NCBI RefSeq assembly: GCF_039542035.1
Contig: NZ_BAABHJ010000005.1
Span: 186,001-250,000 of the forward strand
Source: Actinoallomurus liliacearum
Lineage (GTDB): Bacteria; Actinomycetota; Actinomycetes; Streptosporangiales; Streptosporangiaceae
Reading direction: 5' to 3'
Length of the DNA stretch: 64,000 nt
In this document: piece by piece, positions 17,893 to 26,447 of the stretch
How the letters are laid out: each line of letters opens with the position of its first letter
Numbering within the stretch: the stretch's first letter is position 1
Made by a program: the position numbers and the translations under genes
Notes under the pieces: generated by a model
What the model saw: only the letters and a program-made list of their open reading frames with translations
Database searches by the model: none
What the model was told of the DNA's origin: nothing

Positions 17893-19443
17893 TCAGGGGT
17901 TCGGGGCGCCGCCTCGGCCGGCGGTGGCGGGCGGGCCGAACCATCGGGCGAGGGCGCCCGGCAGCGTCGCCGGGTCGGCGGGGGTGCTCCAGGCGACGAA
18001 GCCGTCCGGGCGGATCAGCAGGGCGTCCGCCGGAGGCTCGGCGCATTCGGCGGTCACCACGTCGACCCGGTCGGACCAGGGTTCGGCCAGGGTGCGCAGT
18101 TCCTGGTCGGAGCGCAGGTCGAGCAGCAGCGCCCGGCCGTTCCGCTGCAGCTCCGCGACCCGTACCGTCCCGTCGGCGCCCCGCAGGTGCAGATCGGGGC
18201 TGTACCGGCCGACCAGCGGACTCGCGGCGGCCGGGTCGCCCATGTCGTAGGAGATGTGCAGGTCGTCGACCAGGGCGGTGAGCTGCCGGTTCGCCTCGTC
18301 GCGCAGCAGCAGCTCCCGGAGTAGCCGGCGCAGCGCGTCGACGTGCGGGCCGGGCCGCATCAGCGCGATCGAGGCCCGTTGGATCTCCAGCGTCTGCGCG
18401 CCGATCGGATGCCGCTCGGAGGTGTAGGTGTCGAGCAGGTCCTCGTCGCACCAGCCGCGTGCGACGGCGGCGAGCTTCCAGCCGACGTTGACGGCGTCGC
18501 CCAGCCCGAGCCGCAGTCCTGGACCGCTCCAATGCGAGTGGACGTGCGCCGCGTCGCCCACCAGCAGCACCCGCCCGCTGCGGTAGGTCGCCGCCTGCCG
18601 CGCGTTGTCGGTGAACCGGGTGATCTTCGTGATCTCGGTGACCGTCACCTTGGTGCCGCTGATCCGGCGCAGCGAGCCCTGGAACTCCTCCAGCGTGATC
18701 GGCGCGTCCCGGTTCACCGGTGGTCCGTCGAACTCCAGCGTGATGAACCGGGGCGGCCCCTCCTCGTACACCAGGAGCCCGCGGTCCTTGCGGAACCAGC
18801 CGGGCAGGTGGAAGTCGGGGTCGTCGATGTCGGCGAAGGCGCGGTACCCGGTCGTGACCCCGTCCGTGCCCGGGAACGCGATGCCGGACAGCTTGCGGAT
18901 CGTGCTGCGGCCGCCGTCGCAGCCGGCCAGCCACTCCGCCGCCAGCTCGTACGGTCCGTCCGGACCGTCGACCTCGAGACGTACGCCGTCGTCGTCCTGG
19001 GTGAACCCGGTGACCGTGTGACCGCGCCGTACCTCGACGCCCAGCTCCGTCGCGCGCCGCGCCAGGTCCTCCTCCAGCAACTGCTGCGGCACCAGCAGGT
19101 CCGGCGACTCGGGGCGGAGGAGGAACATGCTGGCGAAGTGCCGCGCGCCGGGGAACTCCTTGGGCAGCAGGCTGTCCGGCCGTCGCTCACCTGCGGCGAC
19201 GCGGGCCTGCTGCTCGACCGTCGGCGGCGTCGTGGGGGTCTCGGTCACCCCGAGCATCAGGCCGCGGCGGTCCATGATGTCGACGGCCCGGCCGGTGATC
19301 CCCTCGGCCTTCGGGCGCCATTCGATCTCGGGCAGTCGTTCGAGCACGACCACCGGCACGTCGTGGAGGGCCACCTCGCAGGCGAGCATGAGCCCCACCG
19401 GTCCACCGCCGACGACCGCGACTTGAGCATGCCGAACCGCCAT
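17893..19443 (-). CDS. FAD-dependent aromatic hydroxylase (PheA/TfdB type)
   Basis: The 516-residue flavoprotein has the dinucleotide motif VVGGGPVGLMLACEV, the internal GCDGGRSTIRKLSG motif and GDAAHVHSHWSGPGLRLGLG for ribityl/phosphate binding. A thioredoxin-like C-terminal domain is typical of phenol/anthraquinone hydroxylases. It likely hydroxylates the orsellinate-type ring. It is the first gene of the ~13-kb minus-strand operon; the ATG at 19443 has AGAGGTG upstream. Confidence 0.9.
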   Translation of the reverse strand: MAVRHAQVAVVGGGPVGLMLACEVALHDVPVVVLERLPEIEWRPKAEGITGRAVDIMDRRGLMLGVTETPTTPPTVEQQARVAAGERRPDSLLPKEFPGARHFASMFLLRPESPDLLVPQQLLEEDLARRATELGVEVRRGHTVTGFTQDDDGVRLEVDGPDGPYELAAEWLAGCDGGRSTIRKLSGIAFPGTDGVTTGYRAFADIDDPDFHLPGWFRKDRGLLVYEEGPPRFITLEFDGPPVNRDAPITLEEFQGSLRRISGTKVTVTEITKITRFTDNARQAATYRSGRVLLVGDAAHVHSHWSGPGLRLGLGDAVNVGWKLAAVARGWCDEDLLDTYTSERHPIGAQTLEIQRASIALMRPGPHVDALRRLLRELLLRDEANRQLTALVDDLHISYDMGDPAAASPLVGRYSPDLHLRGADGTVRVAELQRNGRALLLDLRSDQELRTLAEPWSDRVDVVTAECAEPPADALLIRPDGFVAWSTPADPATLPGALARWFGPPATAGRGGAPNP

Positions 19444-19695
19444 TAACACCTCTATGGGGATGACAGTGAGCGTGAGGAAGGAGACGCCGGCACCGATCAC
19501 GGACCGGCGATATTTGTGACGGCCCGTTCGCCCGACGTGTTAGAAGGTGTGATCCGTTCGGTCAGCGCCGATGCTAATCGGACGGTCCGGAAATGACTAG
19601 TGGTGTGTTTTTTCGGACTTGTCATGCATAATCAGCGGCGCTGATGATCATGCTCCGGGGCGACGACTGCCCGGAGCCGGCCGGGAGGTGGTCGG
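19444..19695. promoter_or_regulatory. Divergent promoter region of the polyketide-sugar cluster
   Basis: This 252-bp AT-richer gap lies between the FAD monooxygenase and the P450 and must hold both promoters. A perfect palindrome (ATCAGC-GGC-GCTGAT, 19631-19645) lies 50 nt before the P450 start and could be an operator. No cluster-specific regulator is encoded next to it. Confidence 0.55.
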
Positions 19696-20949
19696 ATGAC
19701 CGATGGCCGGACGGCACGTCCGCTGGAGACCGATCGGCCCACCCCCTTCGACCCGCCCGCCGAGCTGCGGCGACGCCCCCCGCTCAGCCGGCTGGCCTAC
19801 CCGGACGGGCACCTCGGCTGGGTGGCCACCGGATACGCCGTGACCCGGGCCGTCCTCGCCGATCCGCGCTTCAGCACCAGGCGTGAGCTGCTCCATCAGC
19901 CGGTGGGCCGCGAACGCGCGCACGAGCGGCCGGCCCCCGCCGAGCCGGGCATCTTCCCGCACATGGACCCGCCCGAGCACACCCGGTACCGCCGCCTGCT
20001 CAGCCGCCACTTCGGTCCGCGGCGCGTCGCGGAGCTGACCCCGGCGATCCGGCGGTACACCGAACAGGCCCTCGACGCGATGGCGGCCGGCGGGTCGCCC
20101 GTCGATCTCGTCACGTCGTTCGCCGTGCCGGTCCCGGCCCTGGTCATCTGCGAACTCCTGGGCGTGCCGACGGAGGACCGGCACGCGATCCAGGCGGCGA
20201 CCGCGGTGATGAACGACCTGGACTCCACCCCGGAGCGGGCCGTCGAGGCGGTGATGTCGATCACCGGGACGGTGCGCGGCCTCATCGCGCGGCTGCGCAC
20301 GGGCGCGGGCGGCCCGGACGAGGAGGGGCTGCTGGCGCACGCCGTCGCGACCGGCGACCTGACCGACGAGGAGCTCACCAACCTCGGCATGGTGCTGCTG
20401 GCCACCGGGCACCTGCCGACGTCGAGCATGCTCGCCCTCGGGACGTTCGCGCTGCTCACGGACGAGGCCCAGCGCGCCCGCCTGAGCGAGGACGTAGACG
20501 TCGCCGAGCGCGCGGTCGAGGAGCTGCTGCGCTACCTGTCGATCCTGCAGTTCGACGTACGGCGCACCGCGCTCGCCGACGTCGAGATCGACGGCCAGGT
20601 CATCGCGGCCGGTGAGACGGTCGTGCTCGCGCTGCCGGTCGCGAACCGGGACCCCGAGCGCTTCCCCCATCCGGACGACCTCGACCTGGGGCGATCCGCC
20701 ACCGGGCACCTCGCGTTCGGCCACGGAATCCACCAGTGTCTCGGACAGCACCTCGCGCGGGCCGAGCTGCGCATCGCGCTGACCGCGCTGTTCGACCGCT
20801 TCCCCGACCTGCGCCTCGCCGTCCCGGCGGCCGAGGTGCCGACCCGTGAGCGCTCGGCGGTGTACGGCGTGGACCGGCTGCCGGTCGCCTGGGGCACGCC
20901 TCCGGCCGGCCATTCGGCACTCGACGCCGATGAGGCCGCCATTAGGTGA
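19696..20949 (+). CDS. Cytochrome P450 with atypical I-helix
   Basis: The 417-residue bacterial P450 has ExxR in EELLRYLS and the haem-thiolate loop FGHGIHQCLGQHLAR. In the I-helix the usual (A/G)GxET oxygen-activating motif reads ATGHLPTSS, so the acid-alcohol pair is absent and Pro replaces one of those residues. Such changes occur in P450s that couple aryl groups or use altered proton delivery. It is divergent from the biosynthetic operon and probably belongs to it. Confidence 0.92.
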   Translation: MTDGRTARPLETDRPTPFDPPAELRRRPPLSRLAYPDGHLGWVATGYAVTRAVLADPRFSTRRELLHQPVGRERAHERPAPAEPGIFPHMDPPEHTRYRRLLSRHFGPRRVAELTPAIRRYTEQALDAMAAGGSPVDLVTSFAVPVPALVICELLGVPTEDRHAIQAATAVMNDLDSTPERAVEAVMSITGTVRGLIARLRTGAGGPDEEGLLAHAVATGDLTDEELTNLGMVLLATGHLPTSSMLALGTFALLTDEAQRARLSEDVDVAERAVEELLRYLSILQFDVRRTALADVEIDGQVIAAGETVVLALPVANRDPERFPHPDDLDLGRSATGHLAFGHGIHQCLGQHLARAELRIALTALFDRFPDLRLAVPAAEVPTRERSAVYGVDRLPVAWGTPPAGHSALDADEAAIR

Positions 20950-21281
20950 ACCATCAACCAATGATGTGAGTAATACGATACAGAGCAATTACCGAGCGTG
21001 TGAATAGCACCACTGTCGGCGCGGTTTTCCGGCGCGGATAACCGAATAATGAGCAATATGCGGGCCGGAGTGTTCTCCTCGGCGGCGAGGTTCCCGGGCG
21101 GAGCGACGGCGCGGAGGCCCTGCCTCGCCTGCGGGGCCGGTAGTCGGTGGCGGCCCGCGGGTACTCCTCGTTAGGGGACGATCGGCGCGCCGGTCCACGC
21201 CGTCGCAGCCTCGGGCGCGACCGGCTTCCGCCCAGCGCGCGGGTCGCCGCCCAAGGCGTCCGGACAGGCGGGAGGTGCGGC
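20950..21281. other. Intergenic region without a recognised gene
   Basis: The 332 bp between the P450 and the DUF4118 gene begin AT-rich and become GC-rich. No frame with convincing codon use is seen. The end carries GGGAGGTG, the ribosome site for the next gene. Confidence 0.6.
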
Positions 21282-22034
21282 ATGATCGGACACCGGTATC
21301 GCGACGTCATCGCCGTGGCGGCCGCGCTGGCCGGTCCGCTGCTGGTCGCGCTCGTCCTGCTGCCGTTCCGTACCGGCGTGTCGAGGACCAACCTGGCTCT
21401 GATCCTGGTGGTGGTCGTCGTGGCGGTCGCCGCCCTCGGCAGCCGGCCGGCCGGTGCGCTCTCCGCCCTGTCGGCCGCCGCGTGGTTCGACTTCTTCCTC
21501 ACCCCGCCCTACCAGAGTCTCCTCATCCACCGGGCCGCCGACGTCCAGACCGCGGTGCTGCTGCTGGCGGTCGGCCTCGTGGTCTCCCAACTGGCCGCCC
21601 GCGCCCGGCGCCTCAAGGTGATCACCGTCACGGACGCCGGCTACCTCGCCCGGATCCATAACACCGCCCGGCTGGCGCAGGGGGCGACCTCCGCCGACGC
21701 GGTCGTCGACCACGTCCGGAGAGAGCTCGGCGACCTGCTGCACCTGCGTGCGTGCCGGTTCGAGTACGGCTCGCTGCTCGGCCATCCGCCGCGGCTGGAA
21801 CAGGACGGCGGCCTGATCGTCGGCCGCCGGCGCTGGGAGGTGGAACGGCGCGGCTGGCCGGAGGAGGACGTCGAGCTGCGGGCCTTCGGCAACGGTCACT
21901 TCCAGGGCCGGTTCATGCTGAGTCCCGTGCCGGGGGAGCGACCGTCGCTTCAGGCCCGTCTGGTCGCCGTCACCCTCGCCGACCAGGCGGGCGTCGCCCT
22001 GGACACGGCGGGACCGGCGAGGCGGGAACAGTAG
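21282..22034 (+). CDS. DUF4118 membrane protein (KdpD-like sensor module without kinase)
   Basis: The 250-residue protein starts with four hydrophobic segments (about residues 8-105) typical of the DUF4118 domain of KdpD-type sensors, including AAWFDFFLTPPYQSL. A cytoplasmic GAF-like or degenerate part follows (about 110-245). The histidine-kinase domains are missing, so it is a stand-alone sensor or adaptor. The ATG at 21282 is preferred over an upstream start because of GGGAGGTG and because the first membrane segment begins there. Confidence 0.8.
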   Translation: MIGHRYRDVIAVAAALAGPLLVALVLLPFRTGVSRTNLALILVVVVVAVAALGSRPAGALSALSAAAWFDFFLTPPYQSLLIHRAADVQTAVLLLAVGLVVSQLAARARRLKVITVTDAGYLARIHNTARLAQGATSADAVVDHVRRELGDLLHLRACRFEYGSLLGHPPRLEQDGGLIVGRRRWEVERRGWPEEDVELRAFGNGHFQGRFMLSPVPGERPSLQARLVAVTLADQAGVALDTAGPARREQ

Positions 22035-22091
22035 GGCGCCGCCCCGGGCGTCCAGGCGCTCCGTCACCCGGCCGTGTTCACTCGGCCGTGA

Positions 22092-22826
22092 TCACCCAGT
22101 GCCGGTCAGCCGGTGCCGGTCACCGGCCGTGGTCACCCGGACGAAGTCGAGCACCTGGGGCCAGGAGATGTCGAACGCCTCGGCGTTGATCGGATCGTCT
22201 CGGCGACTGCGGGCGCTGAACCCGTGCGCGGCGTCCGGGTAGACGTGCACGATGCTCGCGCCGGATTCGCGCGACTGCAGGGCGGACTGCAGGCGCTGGA
22301 AGCTGCGGAGGGGAACCAGGGCGTCCGCGCCCGGATAGAGCATCATGACCGGCGCCTTGATCCGGGCGGTGTGCTCGACCGCGTCGACGGTGTGGTTCGG
22401 GGCCGGAGTGCCCGGGACGGTCGGGTGGTAGGCGACCACGTTGGCGAGCCGCTCGTCGCGGCCGCCGAGGATCAGGGCGAACCGGCCGCCCAGGCACCAG
22501 CCGATCACGCCGGCCCTGCCGCAACCGAGTTCGCCCAGCAGATGGTCGAGCAGCCGCCGCTGTTCCGTCAGCACGACCTCGTCGTCGAGCCGGTCCATCT
22601 GCGCCCGTAGCTCACCGATCGGAGTGTCGTCGCTGCTCACCCCGTGCCACGGGTCCCAGCTCAGCGCGGTCACGCCGGCCCGGGCGAGGTCGTCGGCGAA
22701 CTCCCGGACCTGCTCGCCGATCCCTGTGAGCATGGGAAGCAGGAGCATGCCGGCGGCGGAACCACCCTCCGGGCGCGCCAGGTAGGCGTTCAGGCCGTCC
22801 ACCGTGAGGTACGACGTCTCGATCAT
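22092..22826 (-). CDS. Dienelactone hydrolase family protein
   Basis: The 244-residue alpha/beta hydrolase has the Cys nucleophile in GWCLGG, a downstream acid in GADALV and the catalytic His in AAHGF, the triad of dienelactone hydrolases. A GAGGAGGG ribosome site supports the ATG at 22826. Substrates in this family are lactones and esters; no pathway neighbours narrow it. Confidence 0.9.
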   Translation of the reverse strand: MIETSYLTVDGLNAYLARPEGGSAAGMLLLPMLTGIGEQVREFADDLARAGVTALSWDPWHGVSSDDTPIGELRAQMDRLDDEVVLTEQRRLLDHLLGELGCGRAGVIGWCLGGRFALILGGRDERLANVVAYHPTVPGTPAPNHTVDAVEHTARIKAPVMMLYPGADALVPLRSFQRLQSALQSRESGASIVHVYPDAAHGFSARSRRDDPINAEAFDISWPQVLDFVRVTTAGDRHRLTGTG

Positions 22827-22891
22827 CAGTGACCCTCCTCGCGAGTTCCTCAGAGGCTTCCTACCACCGGCCCACAGGCGAATGCCGCCTG

Positions 22892-23803
22892 CTACTCGCA
22901 CAGGGCGGCGTCGACGGCCGCGTTCAGGTGGCCGATCTGGGCCAGGTCCGTGGGCAGCTCGGTGACGGCGATGGTGACGGCGCGGCCGTCCTCGGTGGCG
23001 GCGTTGCTCGTGGAGTACCCGGGGATGTCGCCCCCGTGGCCCCAGGCGACGCCACCGCAGCTCAGCGGCGAGCTCATGAGGCCGAGCCCGTATCGGACGC
23101 CCTTCCCCATCTCCGGCGCGGCGACGGTCGTGCGCATCTCCTTGAGCTGCGCCGGCGCGAGCAGCCGACCGGCGAGGAGCGCGGTGAAGAAGCGGTCCAC
23201 GTCGCTCGGGGTGGAGATCATCTGGCCGGCCGCCCAGCCCATGGACGGGTCCGACTCGGTCACGTCGGTGAGCGGCGCCTTCGGATCGTCCTTGGCGTAC
23301 CCCTCCGGGTGGGGCCGGCGGATCGTCTGGTCGCCGACGCCCGGGAAGTAGGTGTGCCGTAGGCCGATGCGCGTGATGACGCGATCGGTGATCTGCTCGG
23401 CCATCGGGCGCCCGGTGATCTTCTCGACCAGCAGCCCGGCGACGACGTAGTTGGTGTTGCTGTACTCCCACTTCGTGCCCGGAGGGAAGTCCGCCTTCTT
23501 GGCGAGGGCCAGGTCGAGCAGTTCGCGGGGCTCGAAGTAGCGGTGCTGGTAGGGCAGGAAGCCGTTCGCGAAGAGGGACGTGTAGTTCGGCAGGCCGCTC
23601 GTGTGCTGCAGCAACTGCCGTACCGTGATGTGGCGGCCGTCGATGCCGTCGCCGCGGATCAGGCCCGGCAGGTAGGTCTCGATCGGCTCGTCCAACCGGA
23701 TCCTGCCCTCGCCGACCAGTTGCAGGACGACGACGGCGGTGAAGGTCTTGGTGTTGCTGCCGATGCGCACGTACCCGTTGGCCGGCAGCTCATGGCGGTC
23801 ACG
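22892..23803 (-). pseudogene. 5'-truncated R61-type DD-peptidase / class C beta-lactamase-like gene
   Basis: The frame encodes a serine hydrolase with SNTK (SxxK), YSNTN (YxN) and a WGHGGD motif in the place of HTG. In the family the SxxK serine follows a signal peptide and about 50 residues of the catalytic domain. Here the first usable codon (GTG at 23770) is only four residues before the serine. Recognisable homology reaches a little further (ELPANGY), but an in-frame TAA at 23804-23806 stops it. The secretion signal and first strands are therefore lost, so the gene is probably inactive. No N-terminal part was found in the other frames just upstream. Confidence 0.75.
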
Positions 23804-23944
23804 TTACGTACGGGGCAGGTGACGGATCGATCCTGCTGGCGGTACTTCGAAGGTACCTCTAGCCCCTACCACCGCCCAGGGGGTCATGCGCCGGGGCGGG
23901 GCGGCCTCAGGAGTAACCGAACCGGCCGCGATGACACGTCCGGC

Positions 23945-23978
23945 ACGGCCCGCCCCGGGGGAGCCCGGGGCGGGCCGT
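23945..23978 (-). terminator. Strong hairpin terminator of the small secreted Cys-tail gene
   Basis: A perfect 15-bp GC-rich stem (23945-23959 with 23964-23978) closes a GGAG tetraloop, 47 nt beyond the stop at 24025 on the minus strand. No T-tract follows, as in many actinomycete terminators. Confidence 0.75.
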
Positions 23979-24024
23979 CACGAGGAATCAGACCGGTAGC
24001 ACTGCCGTTCCGCCGCTCACCTCG

Positions 24025-24351
24025 CTAGCAGCAGCAGCCGCACCCGCCCCACCAGTACCAGTAGGAAGTGCGCTTGTAGTAGGAGTACGAGTAACTACTC
24101 GTCGTGCCGCTCGTCGTCCGCCAGTGCCGCAGGGGCGCGCGCCCGTACCGCAGGTGTGCGCGCCTGTGCCGCAGGAACGCGCGCCCGTGCCGGTGCCGAG
24201 TGACGCGGGAGTAACTTGCGGCGACGGAGTGCTGCGGGGTGATCGTCGCCGTCTGTGCGTTTGCCGGCCCGGCTGCGCCGAGCGTCGCGACCGTTGCTCC
24301 CGCGAAGGCCAGGCCAGAGACCGCTACTCCCATCCGGCGCGAAATACCCAT
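24025..24351 (-). CDS. Small secreted protein with basic repeats and a Trp/Tyr-Cys tail
   Basis: The 108-residue protein has a signal peptide ending near GPANA. A central basic region follows, built from three ~9-residue units of the form GRAxLRHxR, then a Ser/Tyr stretch and the C-terminal end YWYWWGGCGCCC. I do not recognise the family. The aromatic and Cys-rich tail could bind metal or crosslink at the cell surface, and the Arg/His repeats suggest binding to anionic polymers; both are inference. AAGGAGG lies 9 nt before the ATG and a strong terminator follows, so it is a monocistronic, probably well expressed gene. Confidence 0.75.
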   Translation of the reverse strand: MGISRRMGVAVSGLAFAGATVATLGAAGPANAQTATITPQHSVAASYSRVTRHRHGRAFLRHRRAHLRYGRAPLRHWRTTSGTTSSYSYSYYKRTSYWYWWGGCGCCC

Positions 24352-24694
24352 GGAAGATACCTCCTTCGGTACGGCTCGCGCGCGACGATTCGGCAGCCAC
24401 GCGCGTCATTTGAGAACATTTAGATGTATGTCCCGATATCAGGTGACATCACAGTGACTTCGAAAGTCAACGGTTCATTGTGGTGATGAGTGAAATTTGA
24501 AGGCCGCTTAGCATTCTCTTGCCGATGCCCGCCCGCCGGATCGTTGCGGCATGGGCGGTGAAAGGGCGGGTAATGTTCTGACCGTGTCGGGGGCAGGTGA
24601 CGGGATCATGTCGTGCGCGGGGTATAGAAGCCGACGTCCCGGTTGTCCACCGAGCGCGCCCAGCGAAGGGCGCAAGAAGCCAGGTGTGCCACGA
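24352..24694. promoter_or_regulatory. Divergent intergenic region between two small secreted-protein genes
   Basis: This 343-bp stretch is AT-richer than its surroundings and must carry the promoter of the minus-strand Cys-tail gene and that of the plus-strand secreted gene. No further gene and no clear palindrome were found. Confidence 0.5.
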
Positions 24695-25084
24695 ATGGTT
24701 CGTCGCCGTAATGAGAGGTCCATTGCCCGGCCGCCCCGCAACGGGCGCATCCTCGCACTCGCCGTCCTCCTTTGCGGCGTTTCCGGGGTGCTCGCGCCGG
24801 CGCAGGCGCGCGCGAGCCAGGCGGCGATCGGGCGGGTCGAGCGGATGGGCGCCCTGCCCCGAGGCGACGGCCATGGCAAATGGGTGCGCGTCGCCATGCA
24901 CGTCGGGAACGGGAAGTTCAACAAGAACTACACGACCGTGCTCAGCCCCACCGTCAATCGCGGCCTGCAGCAGGTGTCGAACACCAACGTGAGCGGACGG
25001 ACCAATACCCAAGTGGCCTTCTGCCGGAAGAGGCACAGAATCTGCAGGATCTCTCAGCGGATGGGCGCCCGCTGGGGCTGGTGA
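24695..25084 (+). CDS. Small secreted protein of unknown function
   Basis: The 129-residue protein has a twin-basic N-terminus, a hydrophobic segment (LALAVLLCGVSGVLAPAQARA) and a likely cleavage site after ARA, giving a mature part of about 90 residues. Two Cys near the C-terminus (FCRKRHRICRI) could form a disulphide. Third positions are GC-rich, supporting coding. I chose the ATG at 24695 because the signal peptide starts there; the upstream in-frame part has poor codon use. No family was recognised. Confidence 0.65.
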   Translation: MVRRRNERSIARPPRNGRILALAVLLCGVSGVLAPAQARASQAAIGRVERMGALPRGDGHGKWVRVAMHVGNGKFNKNYTTVLSPTVNRGLQQVSNTNVSGRTNTQVAFCRKRHRICRISQRMGARWGW

Positions 25085-25120
25085 CGCCCATCCGCGCCCG
25101 AGCCTCCGCCGCGACGCGGT

Positions 25121-25813
25121 TCAGGCCCCTCGCGGGCGTTGCCCGATCGGCGCGAGGTGGTCGAGGAACCACTCCCGTGCCAACTCCGCGACCGTCTCGA
25201 GGGCACCGGGCTCCTCGAACAGATGGGTGGCGCCCGGAACGATCTCGAGCCGGCTCTCGCAGCGCATAAGGGCCTGGGCCTGGCGGTTCAGCTCGATGAC
25301 GACCTCGTCCCGGCCTCCGACGATCAGCAACGTGGGCGCGGTCACCTGCCGGAGGCGGGGTGCGGCGAGGTCGGGTCGGCCGCCACGGGAGACGACCGCG
25401 GCGACGTCCGCCCGGGGTTGGGCGGCGGCCCACAGCGCGGCGGCCGCTCCGGTGCTGGCGCCGAAGTAGCCGACGCGCCGCCCGCTCGCCTCGGGGCGGG
25501 CGCACAGCCAGGCGGTGGTGTCGATGAGGCGCCGGGCCAGCAGCCCGATGTCGAACACGTTGGCGCGGTCGGCCTCCTCTGCCGCGGTGAGCAGGTCGAA
25601 CAGCAGCGTCCCGAGCCCCACCTGGTTCAACGCGGTGGCCACGAAGCGGTTGCGCGGGCTCCGGCGGCTGCTGCCACTGCCGTGGGCGAACATGACGAAC
25701 CCGAGCGGTGGTTCGGGGACGACCAGGGTGCCGGCCAGCCGGACCGGTCCGGCCTGTATCTCGACCTCTTCCTCGCGCGGGCGGTCATCGTCGAATCGGT
25801 GAATGAAGGCCAT
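25121..25813 (-). CDS. Alpha/beta hydrolase (dienelactone-hydrolase-like)
   Basis: The 230-residue protein has an oxyanion loop FAHGSGSSRRSPRN, nucleophile elbow GYFGASTGAAAAL with Ser, an acid in GGRDEVV and His in GATHLFEEPG. This subgroup is often found beside phosphoribosyltransferase genes, but none is present here. The start at 25813 has a GAAAGAG site; a second ATG at 25843 would add ten residues. Confidence 0.88.
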   Translation of the reverse strand: MAFIHRFDDDRPREEEVEIQAGPVRLAGTLVVPEPPLGFVMFAHGSGSSRRSPRNRFVATALNQVGLGTLLFDLLTAAEEADRANVFDIGLLARRLIDTTAWLCARPEASGRRVGYFGASTGAAAALWAAAQPRADVAAVVSRGGRPDLAAPRLRQVTAPTLLIVGGRDEVVIELNRQAQALMRCESRLEIVPGATHLFEEPGALETVAELAREWFLDHLAPIGQRPRGA

Positions 25814-26002
25814 GGCTCTTTCCCCCTCGCTTCCACGATTCACCGGGACACCGGTGCGGGCCAGAGGCGATGGTCCCTTCGAAAACGAGTAACAACAGTC
25901 ACATCATTAACAATGGTCACAGCAATCACTTGCGTATACAGCTAGCAGTCTCGACCTCTGGCATTGCGTGCGGCAAGTGACCCACATCACGTAAACTCAT
26001 CT

Positions 26003-26031
26003 TTGAGTGAGTGTTTTGTCCCTGCTATGTT
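26003..26031 (+). promoter_or_regulatory. Sigma70-like promoter of the riboswitch-CHAP transcript
   Basis: TTGAGT (26003-26008) and TATGTT (26026-26031) are separated by exactly 17 bp, about 185 nt upstream of the first c-di-AMP riboswitch. The match to the housekeeping consensus is good but not experimentally shown. Confidence 0.5.
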
Positions 26032-26215
26032 CCAATAACTCTCGCGGCGCTCCCCACGCGTCGCCCGCATATCCGTCGGCCACGGCCGGCCTGCCGACCC
26101 AGGCGATAGGGCGTTCACAAGACGCCTGCCCGAGCGGGGCCCGACCCGGCCGGTTCATATCCAAATCGCGCTGCTACCGCCGAGCGCTCCGCGGAGTGCG
26201 TACGCGAGAGCGGCA

Positions 26216-26335
26216 ACGCCGAGTCCGTGACCTCACGGAGCCGGGGACCCACCGCATCATCGGGGTGAATCGGCACATCCCCCGTGCCGTAGGGCGACTT
26301 CCACGCTCGAACCCGTCAGCTAACCCGGTAGGCGT
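26216..26335 (+). promoter_or_regulatory. c-di-AMP riboswitch (ydaO/yuaA type), upstream copy
   Basis: The segment contains the hallmarks of the actinomycete c-di-AMP aptamer: GCCGGGGACCCA, then CGGGGTGAATCGG, CCCGTGCCGTAGGGC, and CGAACCCGTCAGCTAACC. The ends pair as P1 (ACGCC 26216-26220 with GGCGT 26331-26335). It is followed by GTAAGGAGT and a TTG codon, but translation from there would stop after six codons. This copy therefore has lost its gene and now lies upstream of a second riboswitch. Confidence 0.9.
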
Positions 26336-26447
26336 CTGGAAGTAAGGAGTAGAACCTTGCCCGCGCCCATCCCCTGATCCCATCCACCGCCATCGCGATG
26401 GCGACCGCCCGGCAGTCTCTTGTATAAGCCGCCCGAATTCGGGCGAT
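26336..26447 (+). other. Spacer with remnant start site between the two riboswitches
   Basis: After the first riboswitch come AAGGAGT and TTG CCC GCG CCC ATC CCC TGA, a six-codon frame that echoes the start region of the CHAP gene. It looks like the relic of a deleted coding sequence. A perfect 16-bp palindrome (CGCCCGAATTCGGGCG, 26430-26445) just before the second aptamer could act as a pause or terminator hairpin. Confidence 0.6.

Noticed and set aside
16982..18934. A 650-codon frame joining the FAD monooxygenase region to the PhyH protein
   Set aside because: Only the part from the GTG at 17854 is in the PhyH frame; upstream it is out-of-frame over the FAD enzyme.
26007..26345. A 112-codon frame over the upstream riboswitch
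   Set aside because: The sequence is explained by the conserved c-di-AMP aptamer; the translation is Arg-rich without motif.
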